NCBI RefSeq assembly: GCF_000349845.1
Contig: NC_020829.1
Location: 3,541,001-3,605,000 of the forward strand
Reading direction: 5' to 3'
DNA: 64,000 bases
Source: Pseudomonas sp. ATCC 13867
Lineage (GTDB): Bacteria; Pseudomonadota; Gammaproteobacteria; Pseudomonadales; Pseudomonadaceae
Part shown: positions 57,896-64,000 of the stretch, piece by piece
Layout of the letters: each line of letters opens with the position of its first letter
Position numbering within the stretch: the stretch's first letter is position 1
Notes under the pieces: generated by a model
What the model saw: only the letters and a program-made list of their open reading frames with translations
Databases searched by the model: none
What the model was told of the DNA's origin: nothing
Made by a program: the position numbers and the translations under genes

Positions 57896-59335
57896 TCAGG
57901 CCGCGATCAGCCCCTCCTGGCACAGCTGGCAGGCCAGCATGCCGAGGGTCATGATCGCCCGCTCCGCTTCGCGGTCCCAAGGGATGCCGCAGGTCAGGCG
58001 CAGGCAGTTGTTGAACTGCTCGGTGTTACTGAAGATCAGCCCAGGCGCGATGCTGATGCCCTGCTCCAGCGCACGCACGTGCAGCTCCTTGGTGTTGACC
58101 TTGGCCGGCAGGCTGACCCAGAGGATGAAGCCGCCCTTGGGCCGGGTCATCTGCGTGCCTTCGGGGAAGTACTGCTGTACCGCCAGCTGGTAGGCGGTCA
58201 TGTTCTTCCGGTATTCCTGACGGATGTAGCGCAGGTGTCGGTCGTAGCCGCCGTTCTCCAGGTAGGCCGCCACGCCCATCTGAGTGACCGTGCACGCCGA
58301 ATGGGTGGTGAAGGTCTGCAGACGGCGGATTTCCTCCTGATAGCGCTCGGTGATGATCCAGCCGATACGCACGCCGGGGGAAATGGTCTTGGAGAAGCTC
58401 GAGCAGTACACCACGCGGCCGTCGCGGTCGTGGGCCTTGAGTGCCTTGGTCTGGCCCTGGTCGAACATCAGCTCGCCGTAGATATCGTCCTCGATCACCC
58501 CGATGTTGTGCTCGGCGGTGAGCTTGAGCAGTTGCTTCTGGCGCTCCTCGGGAATCGTGCCGCCCAGGGGGTTGCTCAGGCGCGGGGTCAGCACCAGCGC
58601 CTTGATCGGCCACTGGTTGGCGGCCAGTTGCAGGGCCTCCAGGCTGATGCCGGTGAGCGGGTCGCTGGGAATCTCGATGACCTTCAGGCCGAGGATGTCG
58701 GCCAACTGCAACAGACCGTAGTAGCTGGGCGACTCGGTGGCGATCAGGTCGCCGGGACGGGTCATCACGCGCAGCGCCATGTGGATCGCGTCCACGCAGC
58801 CGTGGGTGATGGTCACCTGGGTTGGGTCGACCACCACGCCGGCATCGCGCATGCGGATCGCCACCTGGCGGCGCAGCGGCTCGTAGCCGGGGCTGAACAT
58901 GTAGCTGAAGGCGCGCGGGCTGGAGAAACGGGTGACCTTGGCCAACTGCTGGTGCAGCGCGCGGACCGGGAGGTAATCCACGTGCGGCACCGCGGCGCCC
59001 AGCGGAAACACGCCTTCGCGGCGCGCCTCGGCGAGCACCTGGTTGATGATGCTGCTGCGGGTGACCAGGCCGGGCCGCTCGACCCGGGCGATGTCCGGGG
59101 TCGAGGCGGTCAGCGCCGGCGTGCGGTGCACATAGAAGCCGGACTGCGGCCGCGCGCGGATCAGTCCCTGGTCCTCGAGGGTGGCGTAGGCCTGCAGCAC
59201 CGTGGCGTGACTGACGTTGAGCTGGGTGCTCAACTTGCGCACGGACGGCACGCGCTCACCCGGCTGGTAGACGCCACGGCGGATGTCTTCCGCCAGTTGC
59301 TGGGCGATACGCTGGTACAGAAGCAGATTGGTCAT
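57896..59335 (-). CDS. MocR/GntR-family regulator with aminotransferase domain
   Basis: 479 residues: an N-terminal GntR winged helix (1-70: IAQQLAEDIRRGVYQPGERVPSVRKLS, shown in part) fused to a class I aminotransferase-like domain. The PLP Lys lies in YCSSFSKTISPGVRIGW, with ITHGCVDAIHMAL and EDDIYGEL also typical. MocR proteins sense amino acids or vitamin B6 forms through PLP. The ATG at 59335 is preferred to 59344 by ribosome-binding-site spacing. The target is unknown; operator-like repeats lie just upstream. Confidence 0.9.
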   Translation of the reverse strand: MTNLLLYQRIAQQLAEDIRRGVYQPGERVPSVRKLSTQLNVSHATVLQAYATLEDQGLIRARPQSGFYVHRTPALTASTPDIARVERPGLVTRSSIINQVLAEARREGVFPLGAAVPHVDYLPVRALHQQLAKVTRFSSPRAFSYMFSPGYEPLRRQVAIRMRDAGVVVDPTQVTITHGCVDAIHMALRVMTRPGDLIATESPSYYGLLQLADILGLKVIEIPSDPLTGISLEALQLAANQWPIKALVLTPRLSNPLGGTIPEERQKQLLKLTAEHNIGVIEDDIYGELMFDQGQTKALKAHDRDGRVVYCSSFSKTISPGVRIGWIITERYQEEIRRLQTFTTHSACTVTQMGVAAYLENGGYDRHLRYIRQEYRKNMTAYQLAVQQYFPEGTQMTRPKGGFILWVSLPAKVNTKELHVRALEQGISIAPGLIFSNTEQFNNCLRLTCGIPWDREAERAIMTLGMLACQLCQEGLIAA

Positions 59336-59384
59336 GACGGCCATCCCTCGGTCATTGGACCGAAACAGTAGCTAAAAAGCCAAA

Positions 59385-59400
59385 ACTGTTCCAGAACAGT
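59385..59400. promoter_or_regulatory. Palindromic operator candidate upstream of the MocR gene
   Basis: ACTGTTCCAGAACAGT has perfect 7-bp arms. AACAGT half sites also occur at about 59364 and next to the palindrome (GTAACAGG). Repeated half sites near the start are typical of MocR autoregulation. The neighbouring response regulator ends at 59452, so a shared effect is possible. Confidence 0.6.
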
Positions 59401-59451
59401 AACAGGGATTGTGCGCGTTACAGTTGCCGCTGACCAGCACTGGCTGTTGCG

Positions 59452-60087
59452 TCAGATCTCGCCGAGCCAGTCCAGCACACCGAAGGCGACCAGTTGGGCA
59501 TCGCTGGTCAGGCCGAGCTTCTGCATGGCATTGCGCTTGTGGGTGCTGATGGTCGAGACGCTGCGGTTGGTGCGCTCGGCGATCTCGCCAACGGTAGCGC
59601 CGTGGGCCAGACGACGGATGATGTCCATCTCGGTGGGGCTCAGCGGGCGTCCGGTGTGGCGCGGCTGGCGCAAGGTAGGGTCGATGAAGGTGTCGCCACG
59701 GCGCACGCGCTGCATGGCTTCGGAGAGCACGCCCAGCGGGCTGCGCTTGCAGACATAGCCCAGCGCACCGCACTTCACCACCGACGTCGCCATGAGTGGG
59801 GCGCCCAGCAGCGAGTAGATCAGGATCTGCACATCGGGATGGTGGCGGCGCAGCCATTCGATCAGGTGTACGCCATCGCGCCCCCGCTCGCCCGGCAAGG
59901 CCATTTCCATGATCAGCAAGTCGGTATCGGTCCATTCGTTCAGGGCGGTCAGCAAACTCTCCGTGTCGCTGACATAGGCTTTCACCTGAGCATTGCAGTG
60001 GTCGGCCAGATAATGTTCCAGCCCCCAACCAATCATCGGCTGGGCGTCGGCCACGATCACGTTCAAGGTTTTCTTCTCTGACAGCAT
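59452..60087 (-). CDS. Atypical NarL/FixJ-type response regulator
   Basis: 211 residues. The receiver (1-120) begins LNVIVADAQPMIGWGLE and ends with the conserved Lys in GYVCKRSP. The LuxR-type helix-turn-helix (about 148-205) has LSPTEMDIIRRLAHGATVGEIAERTNRSVSTISTHK. The phospho-acceptor Asp is replaced by Glu61 (LLIMEMALPG), and the acidic pair is reduced to Asp14-Ala15. Classical phosphorylation is therefore unlikely; it may be constitutively active or ligand-controlled. No histidine kinase is nearby. GAGAG precedes the ATG. Confidence 0.88.
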   Translation of the reverse strand: MLSEKKTLNVIVADAQPMIGWGLEHYLADHCNAQVKAYVSDTESLLTALNEWTDTDLLIMEMALPGERGRDGVHLIEWLRRHHPDVQILIYSLLGAPLMATSVVKCGALGYVCKRSPLGVLSEAMQRVRRGDTFIDPTLRQPRHTGRPLSPTEMDIIRRLAHGATVGEIAERTNRSVSTISTHKRNAMQKLGLTSDAQLVAFGVLDWLGEI

Positions 60088-60242
60088 TTACGTCTCTCGC
60101 TGGTGGCTCCCCAACATGGGGATTGATCGCATGGGTTCATTTTCGCCAACGCCGCCCTCGAACAATTTCGAGATCCCCATGCGACATGCCCCAGGTCAGG
60201 AAGCTCCGGGGCTTGCCTGGCAGCCGATGTCGCCGCGCGCGA

Positions 60243-61055
60243 TCAGCGCTCGGCGCCCAACTGGCCCTTTTCGTCCGAGAAGACAATCTCGACCCGGCGA
60301 TTCTGCGCCCGGCCCAGCGACGAGGCATTGTCCGAAACCGGATAGGCCTCGCCGTAGCCCTGTACCTGGATGCGCTTGGCGTCGACACCCAGGTCGGACA
60401 GGGCATCGGCCACCGCCTGCGCGCGGTCCTTGGACAGTTGCAGGTTCTGCTGCCGATCGCCGTCGCTGTCGGTATAGCCTTCGATGCGGATCACCCGGCG
60501 CGGGTTGAGCTGGAGGAACTGCACCACCTTGAGCACCGTGCGGTTGGCGGCCGGCTTGAGGTCCGCCTCGCCGCTGTCGAACAGCACGTCGCCGAGGGTC
60601 AGCACCAGCCCGCGCTCGGTTTCGTTGGTGGCCAGGCTGACCATCTGCTGTTCCAGCCACTTGTTCTGCTCCCGCACGTTGAGCAGGCGCGCTTCGCGCA
60701 TGGCCAGTTGCAGGCGCTCGCGCTCGAGCTGCTGCTTGGCCAGGCGCTCCTGGTTCAGCGCGTAGTTGCTGTGCTCGCGGGCGATTTCGCTGTAGCGCTG
60801 GCTGAGATAGGAGTACTGCAGCACATCGTCGCTGCTGCCCCAGTAGTTGGACAGGCGCTCGGCGCGCGCCAGCGACTCGCCGGCGCGGATCACGTCCTTG
60901 GGCGCGCTGCGCAGCACCGCGGAGTCTTCCTTCACGGCCTGGAACTGCACGCGCGCCTGCTCCAGGGACTTCTCGCTCAGTTGGCTATTGGCACAGCCGG
61001 CCAGGGCCACGACGGAACCCAGCGATACGAGACGCAACAGTTGCAGCGAAGTCAT
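60243..61055 (-). CDS. OmpA-family lipoprotein with DUF4398 N-terminus
   Basis: A 270-residue outer-membrane lipoprotein with lipobox LAGC (Cys21). A helical DUF4398-like region and coiled coil (about 25-140: many Gln/Glu/Arg) precede an OmpA peptidoglycan-binding domain with IEGYTDSDGDRQQN, LSKDRAQAVADAL and QNRRVEIVFSD. The Asp and Arg that bind diaminopimelate are present. Its ATG overlaps the upstream gene's stop codon (ATGA). Confidence 0.9.
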   Translation of the reverse strand: MTSLQLLRLVSLGSVVALAGCANSQLSEKSLEQARVQFQAVKEDSAVLRSAPKDVIRAGESLARAERLSNYWGSSDDVLQYSYLSQRYSEIAREHSNYALNQERLAKQQLERERLQLAMREARLLNVREQNKWLEQQMVSLATNETERGLVLTLGDVLFDSGEADLKPAANRTVLKVVQFLQLNPRRVIRIEGYTDSDGDRQQNLQLSKDRAQAVADALSDLGVDAKRIQVQGYGEAYPVSDNASSLGRAQNRRVEIVFSDEKGQLGAER

Positions 61056-61411
61056 TGTGCTTCCCCCAACTGTTTGCGCAGGCGATTGATGCTCTTGCCC
61101 TGCTCGGCCAACTGATCCGCGCTCTTGCGCGTCAGTTCCTTGGCCTCGGCGAGGCGGGCGTCGAGCTCGGCCTGCTCGGCGAGCTGCCGCGCCTTCTTGT
61201 TCGAGGACACTGCCAGGGCGCCCTTGGCAGCCTGGTACTTGTCCTCGGCGAGCTTGAACTCGGCCACGTCATCCGTCGCGCCCACGGCCTTGGCCTGTTC
61301 CAGCGCCTGCTCGGTGAGACGCATCTGCTCGGTGGGTGCCGGGGCGTTCGTTGCACAACCGGCCAGGGCAAAAAGAGCCAGACCGGCGGCCATCATCCGT
61401 CGATTGATCAC
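61052..61411 (-). CDS. DUF4398 lipoprotein
   Basis: A 119-residue lipoprotein with lipobox LAGC (Cys19). The mature chain is a long helical, Ala/Glu/Lys-rich coiled coil with the DUF4398 pattern ATDDVAEFKLAEDKYQAAKGAL. It overlaps the OmpA-family gene by 4 bp and follows the solute-binding-protein gene by 13 bp. The two DUF4398 lipoproteins may form a hetero-oligomer at the envelope; this is inference. Confidence 0.85.
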   Translation of the reverse strand: MINRRMMAAGLALFALAGCATNAPAPTEQMRLTEQALEQAKAVGATDDVAEFKLAEDKYQAAKGALAVSSNKKARQLAEQAELDARLAEAKELTRKSADQLAEQGKSINRLRKQLGEAQ

Positions 61412-61424
61412 GAAATCTGTTGTC

Positions 61425-62252
61425 CTACTGGGTGGGAGTGCCGGTGGGCTGCAACTGCTGCCCCTTCCAGCGAGCCAGGTTGTCCTGCAGCAGGCGCTGC
61501 GGGACTCCGGCGGCCGTCAATTCTGTCATTTTTTTTGCCAGTTGTCCGCGCAGCCACGGGTCGTTGCAGGCCGAGTTGTGTGCCAGGGTCAGGTACAGAC
61601 CCTCGCTGGAGATCGGCGGTTCCAGCGGCTGCAGGTCATCCGCCATGCCGAGGGTATCGGCCAGCGCCAGGCCGGGATAGTGCTCGTAGATCACATAATC
61701 GGAGCGCTTGAGCAGCAGCTTCTGGAAGGCCTGGGTCAGGCTGGGCACCTCCTCCAGGGTCAGTTGCTGCCTGGCGAAGGTATCGAAGTCCGCACCGAAG
61801 CTGTTGTTGACCAGGGTGCCGCCCTTCAGGCCGCGCAGGTCTTCCCGGCCCGTATAGGCGATGGCGGCGTCCTTGCGCATCCAGACCACGCTGTCGATGG
61901 CCAGGAAGGCGGGATGGACGTAGTCCATGACGTCCAGCCGCGCCGGGGTGAGGAAAGCGCCGGCGAGCAGATCGACGCGCCCCAGCCGCGCTTCCTCCTG
62001 CGCCCGCGCCCAGGAGCCGGTATAGAGTACCCGGATGTCCACGCCGATGGCCTTGCCGATCTGCTCCAGCAGGTCGGCATTGGCGCCGATCAGGCGCTCG
62101 GGCTTCATCGGGTCGCGCCACAGATACGGCGGGTACTCCGGATTGCCGGTGGCGACCAGGCGCTCGCACTTGCCCGCGGCGAAACCGCTCAGGGACGCCG
62201 AGAGGGTCACCAGCAAAAGCGCTGCACGCAGCATCGTGGAGCAGTGGGGCAT
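61425..62252 (-). CDS. Periplasmic solute-binding protein, family 3
   Basis: 275 residues. A signal peptide of about 26 residues ends near GFAAG. The SBP_bac_3 fold follows, with LVATGNPEYPPYLWRD, GANADLLEQIGKAIGVDI, EARLGRVDLLAGAFLTPARL and YVHPAF. There is no ABC permease or ATPase gene nearby, so it may be a sensor or scavenging protein rather than part of a transporter. It starts the operon with the DUF4398 and OmpA-family lipoprotein genes. The ATG at 62252 is chosen; 62234 is an alternative. Confidence 0.82.
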   Translation of the reverse strand: MPHCSTMLRAALLLVTLSASLSGFAAGKCERLVATGNPEYPPYLWRDPMKPERLIGANADLLEQIGKAIGVDIRVLYTGSWARAQEEARLGRVDLLAGAFLTPARLDVMDYVHPAFLAIDSVVWMRKDAAIAYTGREDLRGLKGGTLVNNSFGADFDTFARQQLTLEEVPSLTQAFQKLLLKRSDYVIYEHYPGLALADTLGMADDLQPLEPPISSEGLYLTLAHNSACNDPWLRGQLAKKMTELTAAGVPQRLLQDNLARWKGQQLQPTGTPTQ

Positions 62253-62349
62253 TGGTAGTCTCGCTCGCCAGAAGAAAGAACGGTCATGCTTAGACCTGCA
62301 AAATGCTAGCGTAATGCACACCATCCCGATTTGGTAATAAGGACTTCTC

Positions 62350-63300
62350 ATGAAGAAAGCCCTTCTGTTCCTCGTCCTGCTGCTCGCCGCCACGGCGGGA
62401 GTGCTCTACACCTTTCCCTCCACGCTGCTGGCCACCGCACAGTTCGTCGAGAGCCGCCGCGCGGGCCTGAGCGAACGCAGCCTGTCGGTGGACAACCTGG
62501 ACATCCGCTATTACGAGGGCGGCCCGGACAAGGCCCAGACGGTGCTGCTGATCCACGGATTCGGCGCGGACAAGAGCAACTGGCCGCGCTTCGCCCGCTT
62601 CCTGACCGATCGCTACCACGTCATCGCCGTCGACCTGCCGGGCTTCGGCGACAGCAGCCGGCCGGCGAACATCAGCTACGACGTCGGCACCCAGGCCGAG
62701 CGCCTGGCGGACTTCATGCGTGAACTGGGCATCGGCCGTTTCCACGTGGTCGGCAACTCGATGGGCGGGCACATCGCCGCCCTGCTTGCCGCGCGCCATC
62801 CGAACGAAGTGCTGTCGGCCGGCCTGTTCGACAACGCCGGGGTCATGGCGCCCCGTCAGAGCGAGCTGTTCCTGCGCCTGCTCAAGGGCGAGGACAACCC
62901 GCTGGTGCCGCGCTCGGTGGAAGACTTCCCCGCCCTGCTCGACTTCGTGTTCGTGCAACGGCCGCCCATGCCCTCGCGACTGGAACACTACCTGGCGGAG
63001 CGCTCGCTGGAACGCCAGGCCTTCAACGACATGGTCTTCCAGCAACTGCGCGAGCGCTACATCCCGCTGGAGCCGGAGCTGCCGAAAATCACCGCACCGA
63101 CCCTGCTGTTGTGGGGCGACCGCGACCGGGTGCTGGATGTGTCCAGCATCGACGTGATGAAGCCGCTGCTGAAGAGGCCCAGCGTCGCCATCCTGCGCGA
63201 TTGCGGCCATGTGCCGATGATCGAGCGCCCCGAGGAAACCGCCCGGCTGTATCTGGACTTCCTTCAACAGAGCCAGGCACCGGCCACCGCGGCCAACTGA
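62350..63300 (+). CDS. Alpha/beta hydrolase (lipase/esterase)
   Basis: 316 residues. A hydrophobic N-terminal helix (1-25) suggests membrane anchoring or export. The alpha/beta hydrolase fold has LLIHGFGADKSNW (oxyanion), the nucleophile Ser in VVGNSMGGHIA, Asp in WGDRDRVLD and His in RDCGHVPMIE. From memory the P. aeruginosa counterpart (PA2949) is next to fabV as here. AAGGA precedes the ATG. Confidence 0.87.
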   Translation: MKKALLFLVLLLAATAGVLYTFPSTLLATAQFVESRRAGLSERSLSVDNLDIRYYEGGPDKAQTVLLIHGFGADKSNWPRFARFLTDRYHVIAVDLPGFGDSSRPANISYDVGTQAERLADFMRELGIGRFHVVGNSMGGHIAALLAARHPNEVLSAGLFDNAGVMAPRQSELFLRLLKGEDNPLVPRSVEDFPALLDFVFVQRPPMPSRLEHYLAERSLERQAFNDMVFQQLRERYIPLEPELPKITAPTLLLWGDRDRVLDVSSIDVMKPLLKRPSVAILRDCGHVPMIERPEETARLYLDFLQQSQAPATAAN

Positions 63301-63310
63301 ACGCTCCCAG

Positions 63311-63345
63311 AAACAGAAACGGCGCCCAGGGCGCCGTTTCTGTTT
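63311..63345. terminator. Bidirectional terminator between hydrolase gene and fabV
   Basis: AAACAGAAACGGCGCC, CAG, GGCGCCGTTTCTGTTT: a 16-bp perfect stem with T-rich right side, between the convergent genes. Confidence 0.88.
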
Positions 63346-63380
63346 GAGCCGAAGATCCGACCAATGGCCGGGCTTCAACC

Positions 63381-64000
63381 TCAGAGCTGGATCAGATTGG
63401 GGATCTGCACGTCCGGATTGACGTCCTGCTCGTAATCCACGCCGGCGATCTCGAAGCCGAACAGGCGCAGGAACTCGGACTTGTAGCCGGCGAAGTCGGT
63501 CAGCTGGTACAGGTTCTCGTTGGTCACCTTGTCCCACAGGTCCTTCACGGTGTCCTGCACGTCCGGCTGCAGTTCCTTGTAGTCGGCGCGCAGGCGGCCA
63601 TCGGCGTCCAGGTGCGGCTCGGCACCGTACAGGCTCTCGCGGAACAGGCCGTCGACCTGCTCGATGCAGCCTTCGTGGGTGCCCTTCTCCTTCATCACCT
63701 TGAACAGCAGCGACAGGTACAGCGGCATCATCGGGATGGCCGAGCTGGCCTGGGTGACCACGGCCTTGAGCACGGAAACACGAGCATCGCCACCGGTGGC
63801 GGCCAGTTTCTCGCGAATCCCCAGGACCTTCTGGTCCAGGTCCTTCTTGGCGGCGCCGATGGAACCGTTCCAGTACAGGTCGTGGGTGATCTCTTCGCCC
63901 AGGTAGGTGAAGGCGGTGGTCTTGGCGCCGTCGGCCAGCACACCGGCTTCCTGCAGGGCGTCGATCCACATCTGCCAGTCTTCACCGCCCATCACCGCTA
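63381..64000 (-). CDS. fabV: Enoyl-ACP reductase FabV, C-terminal part
   Basis: The last 206 or so codons of a trans-2-enoyl-ACP/CoA reductase; the gene leaves the window at its right edge. Visible segments include [54 protein letters not shown] and the end [12 protein letters not shown], typical of FabV/TER. Full-length FabV is about 398 residues and uses NADH in the last step of fatty-acid elongation. In P. aeruginosa it gives triclosan resistance. The catalytic Tyr-x8-Lys region lies upstream, outside the window. Confidence 0.93.
   Translation of the reverse strand, partial: AVMGGEDWQMWIDALQEAGVLADGAKTTAFTYLGEEITHDLYWNGSIGAAKKDLDQKVLGIREKLAATGGDARVSVLKAVVTQASSAIPMMPLYLSLLFKVMKEKGTHEGCIEQVDGLFRESLYGAEPHLDADGRLRADYKELQPDVQDTVKDLWDKVTNENLYQLTDFAGYKSEFLRLFGFEIAGVDYEQDVNPDVQIPNLIQL

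Noticed and set aside
56630..59371. A 913-codon plus-strand frame opposite the vWA and MocR genes
   Set aside because: It runs through REP pair 8 and two well-supported minus-strand genes and shows no domain.

Overview
The window is about 64 kb of high-GC chromosomal DNA from a Pseudomonas. The evidence is an 83-residue OprI lipoprotein, an EF-P with Arg32 beside the rhamnosyltransferase EarP, the essential transglutaminase TgpA, the complete acyclic-terpene (atu) catabolic cluster, and many copies of the GTAGGAGCGAG/CTCGCTCCTAC type of Pseudomonas REP. From memory, most of the gene order matches the P. aeruginosa PAO1 stretch PA2840-PA2897, with a jump near 62.3 kb to the PA2949-fabV (PA2950) pair. 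The atu genes and the REP type suggest the P. citronellolis/nitroreducens/knackmussii branch. No phage, insertion sequence, CRISPR or rRNA was seen.

Layout. 0-5 kb: the start of a DEAD-box helicase, a crotonase, then an unusual pair, a glycine-rich collagen-like lipoprotein followed by a TpsB outer-membrane transporter. 5-13 kb: a spermidine-synthase-like protein, a flavin monooxygenase, class II DAHP synthase, a YcaQ-type DNA glycosylase, small proteins, a LysR regulator and the ohrR-ohr peroxide module. 13-21 kb: efp-earP, tRNA-Ser(GGA), oprI facing an L,D-transpeptidase, tesA divergent from an ABC ATPase/permease pair, and greB. 21-33 kb: thpR, LysR/YeiH, DoxX, an MltF-like transglycosylase, tatD, a chemoreceptor, a diguanylate cyclase with a small periplasmic partner, a thioesterase and a CHAD protein. 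33-41 kb: the moxR-DUF58-tgpA operon, a LysR/PACE efflux pair, pyrF and a CPBP membrane protease.

41-54 kb is the atu region: the TetR repressor atuR divergent from atuABCDEFGH, which breaks down citronellol/geraniol-type acids through geranyl-CoA carboxylase. Two 16-bp operator copies lie between atuR and atuA. Five of the seven atu gene junctions carry hairpin-forming repeats. 54-62 kb holds a vWA lipoprotein/ECF sigma/anti-sigma operon, a MocR regulator, a response regulator lacking its phospho-acceptor Asp, and a solute-binding-protein/lipoprotein/OmpA operon. The window ends with an alpha/beta hydrolase and the C-terminal half of fabV.

The best candidates for undescribed biology are the TpsB paired with a collagen-like lipoprotein, the cofactor-less sulfite-oxidase-like protein coupled to a diguanylate cyclase, the vWA-ECF operon, and the SBP/DUF4398/OmpA operon next to the atypical response regulator.
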